A stretch of 64,000 bases of DNA from Tropicibacter sp. R16_0 (GTDB taxonomy: Bacteria; Pseudomonadota; Alphaproteobacteria; Rhodobacterales; Rhodobacteraceae): the NCBI RefSeq assembly GCF_017743935.1, contig NZ_JAGHRE010000010.1:1-64000 (forward strand), in the 5' to 3' direction. Position 1 is the first letter of the stretch, and the number at the start of each line of letters is the position of its first letter. The notes below the pieces were generated by a model. That model worked only from the letters and a program-made list of their open reading frames with translations, was not told the origin of the DNA and did no database searches. The translations under genes were made by a program, and so were the position numbers. This document shows positions 8,399 to 16,140 of this stretch, one piece after another.

Positions 8399-9588
8399 CC
8401 CGCCATGCCCTGTTGCAGCACCAGATGCATGGCGTCCGGATCCAGATCCCGCTGCAGCAAACGCATGGAGGAATGGAAGTCATCCAGATCGACCGAGGAG
8501 GTCAGCACTGCGCGGGGCGGCGTTTCGGGGGTGAAGCCGGTGCGCCCGTGCAGCAGGCGTTGATTGTCAAAGAGCAGCCCCTCCCCCGCTTTCAGATCCA
8601 AGGTGAGGCGCAGATCGTCGCTGTAAAGCAGCCCAAACAGCCGCTTCAGCGCGCGGTAGACCGGCACCACCTGATCGGCGGGCACATCGAGCGGCGAGAT
8701 CTGGCGTTCATTCATCCGCACGCCGCAGACCTCTCCGCGGTCATCCAGCCGGATGATCGGCAGGCGGGACTTGTACCAGCGCATATTGCCATGGCTGTTG
8801 TCTCCGGGGTCGAACCGCTGGCAGGTCACCTGTGTGTTGCAGAGCAGCTCGAAATCCTCGGGCGATTGTTCTTTCAGACGGCGGGCGGCCTCGAACCCAT
8901 CAACCAGAGTCGAGGCGCCCCCGTTCGAGCTGGGCCTGAGCACCTGGAACACGGTGATGCCGATGGCGGCGTAGCGATAGGGTTCGTCCACATGGGGATC
9001 CAGTGGGCCGGTGGTGTCGCCCACATTGGTCACTGTCGTCTTCTTTTTGAGCGTATAGGTGCCGTAGTGGGTCTGTCGCTGCGCCCCGACCAACTGGATC
9101 ATCCGCTGACTTTCCTCGCGGTCGGTAGGGGCATCGACGATCTTGCAAAAGCCGTAGTCCCGCACAGTTTCAAGGATCTTGAGCCGGGCGGCGGGGTCGG
9201 TTTCGGCCTTTGTCAGCGACCCGACCGGCAGGTCATTTGCGATGGCGGCATCCCACAGGATAGGCTGCACGCGACGGCGGGTGCGCTCGGCTTCCGAGTA
9301 GCAGTGATTGCGCAGCCAGCGCGCGGCATAGATTGAGCGGTGCCCATCGGGCCAGATGATGTGAACGCTGTCGTCCCGTGCCTCGGCCCTCTCGATGGCG
9401 ATGTTTTCGTCTATGTGATGCAGACGGATCCCTCGGACACCGGTTTCCGGCGTGCCGCAGTCCGGACACCAGCATTGATGCCGCAACCAGATGGGATGAA
9501 ACCGGCTTTGGTGGCCATCTTTCCACCGCACGACCAAGAGGTCATTTTCGATGATGGCATCTAAGATGCTGTGACGTTCCGAGTGCAT
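8395..9588 (-). CDS. TauD/TfdA dioxygenase, gamma-butyrobetaine-hydroxylase-like
   Basis: A 397-residue Fe(II)/2-oxoglutarate dioxygenase. The N-terminal 100 residues form the DUF971-type zinc module typical of gamma-butyrobetaine hydroxylases (WLRHQCWCPDCG). The catalytic domain has the iron-binding HVDEPY and the later histidine in LLHGRTGF, with a 2-oxoglutarate arginine shortly after (PPRAVLTSS). Known members hydroxylate gamma-butyrobetaine to carnitine or trimethyllysine. Start chosen at ATG 9588, which has AGGAAC at the right distance; a frame upstream to 9663 would cover the divergent promoter. It shares an operon with the dehydrogenase and faces the LysR gene. Substrate is inferred, not proven. 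Confidence 0.85.
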   Translation of the reverse strand: MHSERHSILDAIIENDLLVVRWKDGHQSRFHPIWLRHQCWCPDCGTPETGVRGIRLHHIDENIAIERAEARDDSVHIIWPDGHRSIYAARWLRNHCYSEAERTRRRVQPILWDAAIANDLPVGSLTKAETDPAARLKILETVRDYGFCKIVDAPTDREESQRMIQLVGAQRQTHYGTYTLKKKTTVTNVGDTTGPLDPHVDEPYRYAAIGITVFQVLRPSSNGGASTLVDGFEAARRLKEQSPEDFELLCNTQVTCQRFDPGDNSHGNMRWYKSRLPIIRLDDRGEVCGVRMNERQISPLDVPADQVVPVYRALKRLFGLLYSDDLRLTLDLKAGEGLLFDNQRLLHGRTGFTPETPPRAVLTSSVDLDDFHSSMRLLQRDLDPDAMHLVLQQGMAG

Positions 9589-9671
9589 TGGACAGTTCCT
9601 AGAGGGCGTTCTGCTCGCCATAAGGTCCTGAGTTAATTCGTTTGACAAATTCCAATTCAACACATGATGGT

Positions 9672-9684
9672 TGAGCTAAGCTCA
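9672..9684 (+). promoter_or_regulatory. Perfect palindrome in the dioxygenase/LysR divergent promoter
   Basis: TGAGC-TAA-GCTCA is a perfect 13-bp inverted repeat that also fits the LysR-type T-N11-A form. It lies 15 bases before the LysR start and about 85 bases from the dioxygenase start, the usual place for a LysR regulator to control both itself and its target. Confidence 0.5.
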
Positions 9685-9698
9685 CATATGGAAACCAC

Positions 9699-10571
9699 AT
9701 GCTGCCCGACCCCAAAGATCCATCATATCTGGGTGCCCTGGTCTATTTTCATCATGCTGCCGAAAGCCTCAGCTTTTCGCGGGCGGCACAGACCTTGAAC
9801 GTGACACCCTCGGCAGTCAGTCACCGCATTTCCGCTCTCGAGACCACATTGGGAAAACGGCTGTTCGAACGGCGCGTCCGCGAGATCCGACTCACGCAGG
9901 ACGGTGCCGAACTGGCACGCGCCACTGCGGTGATATGGAAAGAACTCAAGGAAATCACCGGTCAGTTGACCACGCAGGAGGTGCTGCGCGTTTCGGTCGG
10001 GCCTTATCTGTCGTCACAATGGCTGTTGCCCCGGATCGGAGCGTTCGAAGCACAAAATCCCGGTCTGCGTGTCGATCTGATCCACGTGATTGGGCAACCC
10101 GATGCCGGTCTGGCGGATGTCTCGATCATCTGGGCCGATCTGGAAAGCCATGCAACGGAAACAACACTGCTGTTTGACACCAAAGCCATTGCGGTTGCGG
10201 CGCCCGGAGCGCCGATCAGCGACAGCTTTTGGGATGAAACGCTGCCACCCATTCATTACCGTGATCGCTCAACCTGGCGTCATTGGCTTTCCACCATAGG
10301 CGCCCCGGTAGACTTTGCAGAACGTGGAGAAGTCCTTGAAGAACCCCACATGGTTCTGGAAGCCGCGGCTTACCGGCGGGGCATCGCCATCGGGTTTCTA
10401 CCGTTTATCGGCAAGTTCTTTGACCAAGGGCGGCTTGTACAGGTGGGAATGCACTCGATCCGCTCCAACAGGGGTTACTTTCTGCGGGTGAATTCAGGTG
10501 CAAAACCAAAGGCCAAACTGTTTGCCGATTGGGCCGACGATCAAGCAAAGGAACTGATGGTCTTGTCCTGA
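9699..10571 (+). CDS. LysR-family regulator (GcvA-like)
   Basis: A 290-residue LysR protein. The helix-turn-helix (about residues 17-66) reads AAESLSFSRAAQTLNVTPSA and LGKRLFERRVREIRLT. The C-terminal effector domain has the GcvA-subgroup look, including LSSQWLLPRIGAFEAQNPGL. It is divergent from the dioxygenase-dehydrogenase pair and probably activates it in response to the substrate. The downstream gene is convergent, so this gene is transcribed alone. Confidence 0.9.
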   Translation: MLPDPKDPSYLGALVYFHHAAESLSFSRAAQTLNVTPSAVSHRISALETTLGKRLFERRVREIRLTQDGAELARATAVIWKELKEITGQLTTQEVLRVSVGPYLSSQWLLPRIGAFEAQNPGLRVDLIHVIGQPDAGLADVSIIWADLESHATETTLLFDTKAIAVAAPGAPISDSFWDETLPPIHYRDRSTWRHWLSTIGAPVDFAERGEVLEEPHMVLEAAAYRRGIAIGFLPFIGKFFDQGRLVQVGMHSIRSNRGYFLRVNSGAKPKAKLFADWADDQAKELMVLS

Positions 10572-10600
10572 ACATGATCGGCACCCCAGATTGGCGGCGC

Positions 10601-12229
10601 CTACTGCCCGAACCGCGTCATCACATTGCGCGTGATCTGTTCGACCTGCCAATCCCGTCTGGTCAAACCCATGATCCATTCGCAGGTGGCCGCATTAAAC
10701 ACTTCGCCGCGCCCGCGTTCCCAATGAATGATCACACCGTTACCGCGGGTACTGCGGTCAATGGATTCCGGCGTGATCTCGCCAAACGTGGCCTGCGCTT
10801 TGAACTGAGCGTCGCCGTCGCCGATATAGACCGTTTCGCCCCATATCCCATGCGCGGGCTCTAAATTGGTGGCGAGCCCAAGGGCCAGTATCTGGGCCGC
10901 CGGGTCCGCCCCGTCATTTCCAGTGGCAAAGGGCAGACCATCCTCCATCCGATAGTCGACTCCATCGACTTCGTAGCCAAAGATGCGGGAGGTCGCGCCC
11001 AGTTGATCGCCATAACCCAGCTGCGTGTCCTGGAACGCCCAATGTTCGGGCCGGTAAACCGTGTAACCACCGCTGCCCTGACCGACGCAGCGACCCAGAC
11101 CGGCATAGACGCCTTTCAGCCCGTTCGCGCCGAATGTCCGGGCACCCGGCCAGTTCACCGGATCAACCTCCCACGCCGCCGTGACCATATGCGCCTGATC
11201 GGTGCCGACCAGAGGATCGCGTTCGGCGGTGTATTTGTAGCAGATCTGGGTGCGGCCCTGATCCTCGATCCGGATCTGCCACAGAAAGTTGCCACCAAAC
11301 CGCGCGACCCGCCCGCCAGCCTCGACATAGGCGTCGACTGCGTGCCGCATATTGGCGGACCAGTATTCGTCATGGCCGACGAAGATCACGCATTTGTGGC
11401 GGTTCAGAAGATCTGGATCCGCCTCGAGGTCATGTTGGGTGGCAAAGTCCAAGTCGAACCCCTGCGCCTCGGCCCAGCGCGTGAAATGGCGTTCGTAGCT
11501 TGCCCAGCCGGCCGAGGCGTATTTCTTTGAATACCCATAGGCATAGGCCCATTCCATGTAAGGATATCGCACCATGCCACCAGGCACATGCGGCACCTCG
11601 GGCACTGCGCGGGGGGCGCCGTTCGGCAGTTTGCAGAACCCGCGCGTCCAAGGACGTTGGGTGGAAACAACCGGCGAGAATGCACTACCTTGGGGTCCGG
11701 TGATCCCCTCGTAGTGATTTGAGCCGCCCCAGCAGTTATAGGCCAGCCAGGTGCCCGTGGCGCAGATCAGCAGATAAGGCGCGGCCTCCTTCTCAGGTGC
11801 ACGGCGCAGCAGGAACAGGTGATGTTCCTCAACCCGATCCCCATCGCGCTCAGCGCTGAGCGTGACCAGATAGCCGCCCTCGCTCCAGTCATCGGGGATG
11901 GTGAAGTCAAAGGAGCCTTCCCACTCGCAACCATTGACGGAACAATCGACGGGCGTGTCCTGATGCACGCCGGGCAGACCAGTTTCGCAAAGCAGCGGTT
12001 CATAGTTCAACCCATCGCGCCCGACCTCGAGGCTCCACTGAGTTGCAGTGGTCGACACCCGCAAGGTGACCGTCTCACCCGGGGCATAGGTCATCCGGTC
12101 GGTATATCCCCAGATCTCAAGCACCGTGTCATCACGCGCCGGACCTATGAAGTAGTTGTCCAGAATATGCCGCGCCTTGGCCCGTGTGCGGGGCGTCGTG
12201 GCGGGGCCGGGCGTTTCCGATTGGCTCAT
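10601..12229 (-). CDS. N,N-dimethylformamidase large-subunit-like protein
   Basis: A 542-residue protein resembling the C-terminal part of the large (beta) subunit of N,N-dimethylformamidase. The segment VGHDEYWSANMRHAVDAYVE (about residues 284-303) includes H-x-E, the pattern that binds the mononuclear iron in the characterised enzyme, followed by GGRVARFGGNFLWQIR. The N-terminal 140 residues are a beta-rich domain (TYAPGETVTLRVS). The known large subunit is about 760 residues and works with a small alpha subunit; neither the extra length nor a small subunit is here, so the amide substrate may differ. It follows the CoA-transferase gene by 9 bases, probably one transcript. Confidence 0.78.
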   Translation of the reverse strand: MSQSETPGPATTPRTRAKARHILDNYFIGPARDDTVLEIWGYTDRMTYAPGETVTLRVSTTATQWSLEVGRDGLNYEPLLCETGLPGVHQDTPVDCSVNGCEWEGSFDFTIPDDWSEGGYLVTLSAERDGDRVEEHHLFLLRRAPEKEAAPYLLICATGTWLAYNCWGGSNHYEGITGPQGSAFSPVVSTQRPWTRGFCKLPNGAPRAVPEVPHVPGGMVRYPYMEWAYAYGYSKKYASAGWASYERHFTRWAEAQGFDLDFATQHDLEADPDLLNRHKCVIFVGHDEYWSANMRHAVDAYVEAGGRVARFGGNFLWQIRIEDQGRTQICYKYTAERDPLVGTDQAHMVTAAWEVDPVNWPGARTFGANGLKGVYAGLGRCVGQGSGGYTVYRPEHWAFQDTQLGYGDQLGATSRIFGYEVDGVDYRMEDGLPFATGNDGADPAAQILALGLATNLEPAHGIWGETVYIGDGDAQFKAQATFGEITPESIDRSTRGNGVIIHWERGRGEVFNAATCEWIMGLTRRDWQVEQITRNVMTRFGQ

Positions 12230-12238
12230 CCTTGCGTC

Positions 12239-14476
12239 CTATTCCGGCAAATACTTTTGGGACCAGCTTTCGCTCGCTGCTCGGGTCTTGATCATGGCCT
12301 CGATCTGATCGTTAGAGAAGCCGATTTCGCCCAGAACCCGACGTGTGTCGGATCCGTATTTGGGCATCGGCCCCGGGATAGTGATTGCCGCGCGCGTAGG
12401 TCGGACGGCATTTGGCGCCACCAGATCACACCAGCGGCCCATCGGATGTTGGTCGTGCCGGATCACGCTAAAGGTATTCTTCGCCAAGTCGATTTGCCCT
12501 TTGCTCTCCAACTGTAGGACCGCGTCGCGGGTATCATGTAGGGATCCCAAGGGCATTACGGTGGAAGAACCCCCAGCAAAGGCCTGTGCCCAGTGAGCCG
12601 CATCGCGGGTTGCGAACCGGTCTGACAGTGCCGCCACCATCTCTTCTTCAGGGGTATTGGCCAAGTCAGCCAGTTCCGGCACCCGCGCCAGTGCCGCACA
12701 CCCTTCCGTGGGTGCGACGAAGAACATCCAACCATCCGCGGCCTGATAGCAGTGATAATATGGACCCCAGCCGAGTGCCTTGCGTCCCGACGGTTCATCA
12801 AAAGGGGAGCGCCCGTCGAAATCATACATAAACTGCGCCTGGATTAGATTTCCCGCACCCGCCAGCGCGACACGGGCAATGCCGCCCTTTCCTGTCTTTT
12901 CGAGCCTCAGAAGCGCCGCGCCCAAAGCGGCACATGCGCAAAAACCGGTCAAAACGTCGATGGTTCCGAAATGCGCGTGCTCTTCGGGGGTCTGCATACC
13001 ACCGCCAAAGCGCACCATAACCCCGGTCGCGGCCTGGGCCAGGTCATCGTAGCCCAGGTGATCCGATTTCGGGCCCCGTGCCGGACCACCGAAAGCATCA
13101 AGCTGCACCAGGATCAGGCGCGGGTTTATCGCTGCAAACTGCGCTTCACCCAGTCCCAGGGCATCGCGCTGTTCGTCGGTGCCGTTCATGGTAATCACAT
13201 CTGATCTTTCGATCAGTTTGCGCAAGGCCACCTGCCCATCCTCTGAGCGCAGGTTCAACAGGACGCTTTCCTTGCCGCGATGCGCGTGCAGACCAAACAC
13301 GACTGTGTTCCAGGGATCGACCGAAGGATCGACCGGCTGGACCGAGGTCACATGTGCGCCATAGCGTGCAAGGGTCGATCCGATGGTCGGCCCGGCGATC
13401 ACGTTGGTCAGGTCCAGCACCTTCAACCCGTCAAGCCAGCCTTCCGCTCCATCGCCAACCATACCTGTGCGGGGGTCCTCAGCCAAAATGTCGGACAAAG
13501 GTGCACTATCGGGCTCCGGCCCCGGGCGTTTGACCAAGGCACCCTCATCTCCGGCCAGCCACGCCACGTTCCCCATTTGCCGCATCTTGCTATGGCGGGG
13601 GTCGTCGACCTCCAGCACCAACCCCGAAGCCAAAGCATGAGGGTCCGCCAGCCATTCCTTGGAAAACCTCTGGGCCGTGGCGGGCGCCTTGGCCGCCCCA
13701 AACAGGGCCTCCCATTCATGCGCGGGTTTGGTCAGGAACGCTGTCTTCATGGCCGATGACACGCGCGCTCGGTCCCGGTCGCCCACTGGATAGTTGCGCA
13801 GGGACCAGTCACTCGGCCAGTCCGCCGTATCCAGATTGGCGTCAAAGTCAGGCAGTTCATCCGCCAGTTCTTTCAAGCCCAGCGTCTCCAATACTCGGCG
13901 TGGATGCGTCTTGACGCTCCCTGCCACCACGTAAAAACCACGCCCATCGGCGCAGGTATAGGTGCGATAAAACGGGTCCAAGAACTCTTCCAGCTCAGCA
14001 AAGCTGAGGTTCATGGGCAGATCCTCAGCCGCTCGCCGGTCAAGCTCCACCTCACGCGGGGATTTGTAGCGTTCGGGGTAGTCCTCGATCTGCTCGCAGT
14101 TATGAGCGAGCCCCTCCAGCAGCGAGGAAGCCAGCGGCACCTCAATGTGCTCTCCTCCATTGCGGTCCCGCGCAAGCAGCGCAAATTGAACCGCCATTGC
14201 GCCAAACGTCGCCCCATAGGCCGAGGCGAGCGTCAACGAAGTGAAGGACGGATTGATCCCCATCAACCGACGGTTCAGACCCATGTCGGTGAACTGCCCG
14301 GTGCACGCGGCGATCACGGCCTCCCAGGCTGGCAGATCTGCCAGTGCCGGGTCGGTAGAGGCGAAGCCCGGCAAGGACAGCGACACAATCCGCGGGTTGA
14401 TTTCGCGCAGCGCGTCAGGTCCCAAACCCAACCGTTCCATCACGCCGGGGCGGAAGTTTTCGATCACCACAAGCAT
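12239..14476 (-). CDS. Two-domain class III CoA-transferase, 5' truncated (likely pseudogene)
   Basis: A 745-residue tandem CaiB/BaiF (class III) CoA-transferase. The frame opens at LVVIENFRPGVMERLGLG, a motif normally about 85-100 residues inside the domain, so the first domain lacks its nucleotide-fold start. The second domain, from about residue 350 (GLKVLDLTNVIAGPTIGS), is complete and keeps an aspartate at GTIDVLTG where the catalytic Asp is expected; the first domain shows none there. No ribosome-binding site precedes the ATG, and the upstream LysR frame reads into it. I infer a deletion removed the 5' end; expression, if any, would make a partial protein. Family members move CoA between carboxylic acids. 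Confidence 0.8.
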   Translation of the reverse strand: MLVVIENFRPGVMERLGLGPDALREINPRIVSLSLPGFASTDPALADLPAWEAVIAACTGQFTDMGLNRRLMGINPSFTSLTLASAYGATFGAMAVQFALLARDRNGGEHIEVPLASSLLEGLAHNCEQIEDYPERYKSPREVELDRRAAEDLPMNLSFAELEEFLDPFYRTYTCADGRGFYVVAGSVKTHPRRVLETLGLKELADELPDFDANLDTADWPSDWSLRNYPVGDRDRARVSSAMKTAFLTKPAHEWEALFGAAKAPATAQRFSKEWLADPHALASGLVLEVDDPRHSKMRQMGNVAWLAGDEGALVKRPGPEPDSAPLSDILAEDPRTGMVGDGAEGWLDGLKVLDLTNVIAGPTIGSTLARYGAHVTSVQPVDPSVDPWNTVVFGLHAHRGKESVLLNLRSEDGQVALRKLIERSDVITMNGTDEQRDALGLGEAQFAAINPRLILVQLDAFGGPARGPKSDHLGYDDLAQAATGVMVRFGGGMQTPEEHAHFGTIDVLTGFCACAALGAALLRLEKTGKGGIARVALAGAGNLIQAQFMYDFDGRSPFDEPSGRKALGWGPYYHCYQAADGWMFFVAPTEGCAALARVPELADLANTPEEEMVAALSDRFATRDAAHWAQAFAGGSSTVMPLGSLHDTRDAVLQLESKGQIDLAKNTFSVIRHDQHPMGRWCDLVAPNAVRPTRAAITIPGPMPKYGSDTRRVLGEIGFSNDQIEAMIKTRAASESWSQKYLPE

Positions 14477-15404
14477 CCAGGGGCCGCAACAGATCTGTTA
14501 TCCGGTCTTTTAACCAAAGGTGTGGTGGACTGTCAGAAAACCGACGGTGCCAAATCAAATCCAAACGGGCCGGTTCAACCGGGATCGGTGGCTGGAACAC
14601 ATTGAGATTTGCTGACTTTGCAACGCGATATGCCAATGCAGATGGTAGCAAGGCGATAAGGTCGGAACTGGCGACCGCTCGGTATACGCCCGAGAAAACT
14701 GGCAAGGTCATTACCACAGTGCGTTTACGCCCAATCCGCGCAAGAGCCTCATCCCCGAGACCTTTGGGATTACCTTCAGTCGAAAACAGGACATGCCCGA
14801 GGTCGCAGAAGAGCTCGAGCGGCATGATATCACCTGTTTCAAGCGCAAGCTCTGTTGTCCTTGGATGAGATTTTCTGGCAATTACAGAAAAGGGTGAGTT
14901 GAACACCCGTTGACCTTTTGCCCAGTCGGGCAACCGTGTTTCCGGCAGCAGGGCAAAATCCACATCATGGCTTGCCAAGGCGCCGACCCGGTCATCCGGG
15001 ATAAGGTCGACAAGGTGAACACGCAATGAAGGTGCGTGTACCGACAAATGCTTGGCCAATGCGGGCATGAGCATTTCCGCAAAAAAGTCGCTTCCTGAAA
15101 TCACGAAGCTGTATTCTGCGGTCGCAGGGTCAAACACGTCTTGTGCACTGATCAGCGTCTCGACACGGCTCAGGATCTCTTGAAGTGGGTCTTTGAGCGA
15201 AAGGGCGTACTCGGTCGCTTCGAGCTTCTGCCCGCTCCGAAAAAACAACTCATCGCCAAGTGACAGGCGCAGCCGTTTCAGTGCGCCGGATACGGCTGGC
15301 TGGGAAAGCCCCAAACGTTCACCGGCTTTCACCGTGGAATGCTCAATCAACAATGCATCGAGCACCCGCAGGAGGTTCATGTCGAAACTGGATAAATTCG
15401 CCAT
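14415..15404 (-). CDS. LysR-family regulator with an altered C-terminal tail
   Basis: A LysR protein of the NodD/PcpR-like type: helix-turn-helix at the N terminus (STVKAGERLGLSQPAVSGAL, then LGDELFFRSGQKLEATEYA) and effector-binding domain to about WLKDRITDLL. The last 23 residues (from RPLDACGDRK) are coded by the CoA-transferase gene in a different frame, so the natural stop has been lost near 14477-14487. The regulatory domains look intact. Start set at ATG 15404 (MANLSSFDMNLL, a usual LysR opening); ATG 15419 is possible. It is divergent from the cupin gene, which it may control. Confidence 0.85.
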   Translation of the reverse strand: MANLSSFDMNLLRVLDALLIEHSTVKAGERLGLSQPAVSGALKRLRLSLGDELFFRSGQKLEATEYALSLKDPLQEILSRVETLISAQDVFDPATAEYSFVISGSDFFAEMLMPALAKHLSVHAPSLRVHLVDLIPDDRVGALASHDVDFALLPETRLPDWAKGQRVFNSPFSVIARKSHPRTTELALETGDIMPLELFCDLGHVLFSTEGNPKGLGDEALARIGRKRTVVMTLPVFSGVYRAVASSDLIALLPSALAYRVAKSANLNVFQPPIPVEPARLDLIWHRRFSDSPPHLWLKDRITDLLRPLDACGDRKLPPRRDGTVGFGT

Positions 15405-15462
15405 GTCAATTAATACCATACAATCAATCGATTTAACAGATTACCCGGGTGCGCGTAGCCTG

Positions 15463-15485
15463 CGATCAGTTCCAACGATCAGTTC
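15463..15485 (+). promoter_or_regulatory. Direct repeat before the cupin gene
   Basis: CGATCAGTTC occurs at 15463-15472 and again at 15476-15485, a 13-base period, immediately before the AAGGAGG ribosome-binding site of the cupin gene. It may be a regulator site or an mRNA element; it lies in the 94-base divergent region with the LysR gene. Confidence 0.4.
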
Positions 15486-15498
15486 AAGGAGGATAAAG

Positions 15499-15966
15499 AT
15501 GCTGGATCGCCCCCGTACTTACAACGTTCTAAACATACTCATGAAGTTCCACGCCTTTCCGTCCGAGACGATGGACAAATTCTGTCTTGTGGAATGCCTT
15601 GTCCCGGTTGGCGCCGGTGCTCCGCCGAACCACCATGCTGGCGAGACCGAGTCATTCTATGTCATCGACGGAAAGATTGGTTTTATGGTCGATGGCAAGG
15701 AAATTCTGGCAGGGCCAGGCGATCACGTCGCGATTCCCGACGGTGCCGTCCACGCGTTCCAAGCTGTCGGAGACAAGCCCGCCCGTCTATTGATAATCAA
15801 CGCACCAGGGCAAATGCACGACAAGTTCTTTACCGGAGTCGGACAACCCCTTCCTGAGGGCCAGACCGAATTGCCGGAACCCAGTGAACCGGATATTTCG
15901 TCTGTTTTATCCGTCGCCGAGCAAGTTGGCATGACTATTCTTGCTCCGGCCGAAGCACCAGCTTGA
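15499..15966 (+). CDS. Cupin-domain protein
   Basis: A 155-residue single-cupin protein. Cupin motif 1 is seen as PPNHHAGETESFYVIDGKIG (about residues 36-55), with two histidines and a glutamate for metal binding; motif 2 is PGDHVAIPDGAVHAF. Start at ATG 15499 is set by AAGGAGG eight bases upstream; the longer open frame covers the divergent LysR gene. Small cupins act as dioxygenases, isomerases or ligand binders, and sequence alone does not say which. It is divergent from a LysR regulator, a common pattern for a regulator and its single target. Confidence 0.85.
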   Translation: MLDRPRTYNVLNILMKFHAFPSETMDKFCLVECLVPVGAGAPPNHHAGETESFYVIDGKIGFMVDGKEILAGPGDHVAIPDGAVHAFQAVGDKPARLLIINAPGQMHDKFFTGVGQPLPEGQTELPEPSEPDISSVLSVAEQVGMTILAPAEAPA

Positions 15967-16080
15967 CAGCCCCCGTAAGCCACAATGAACTTGAGCCACT
16001 AAAGTGGAGATGAGCAGGCTACCGTGACCTCGGGGTCGGGCATTTGGAGTTCAACCAGCCTGATCCCGCTCAGGCCAAGG

Positions 16081-16104
16081 ACGCGAACGCGAACGCGAAC
16101 GCGA
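16081..16104. repeat. Hexanucleotide tandem repeat (ACGCGA)4
   Basis: Four perfect copies of ACGCGA lie in the gap between the cupin stop and the convergent RTX gene stop at 16141. This is a simple-sequence repeat prone to slippage. It is downstream of both neighbours, so it is not obviously a phase-variation switch. Confidence 0.85.
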
Positions 16105-16140
16105 AAGTTCAGATGGTCGCAGGGGACTCGTCAATTTGAG

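Noticed and set aside
16081-16104. CRISPR-like repeat
   Set aside because: The repeats are six bases long with no spacers; it is a simple tandem repeat.
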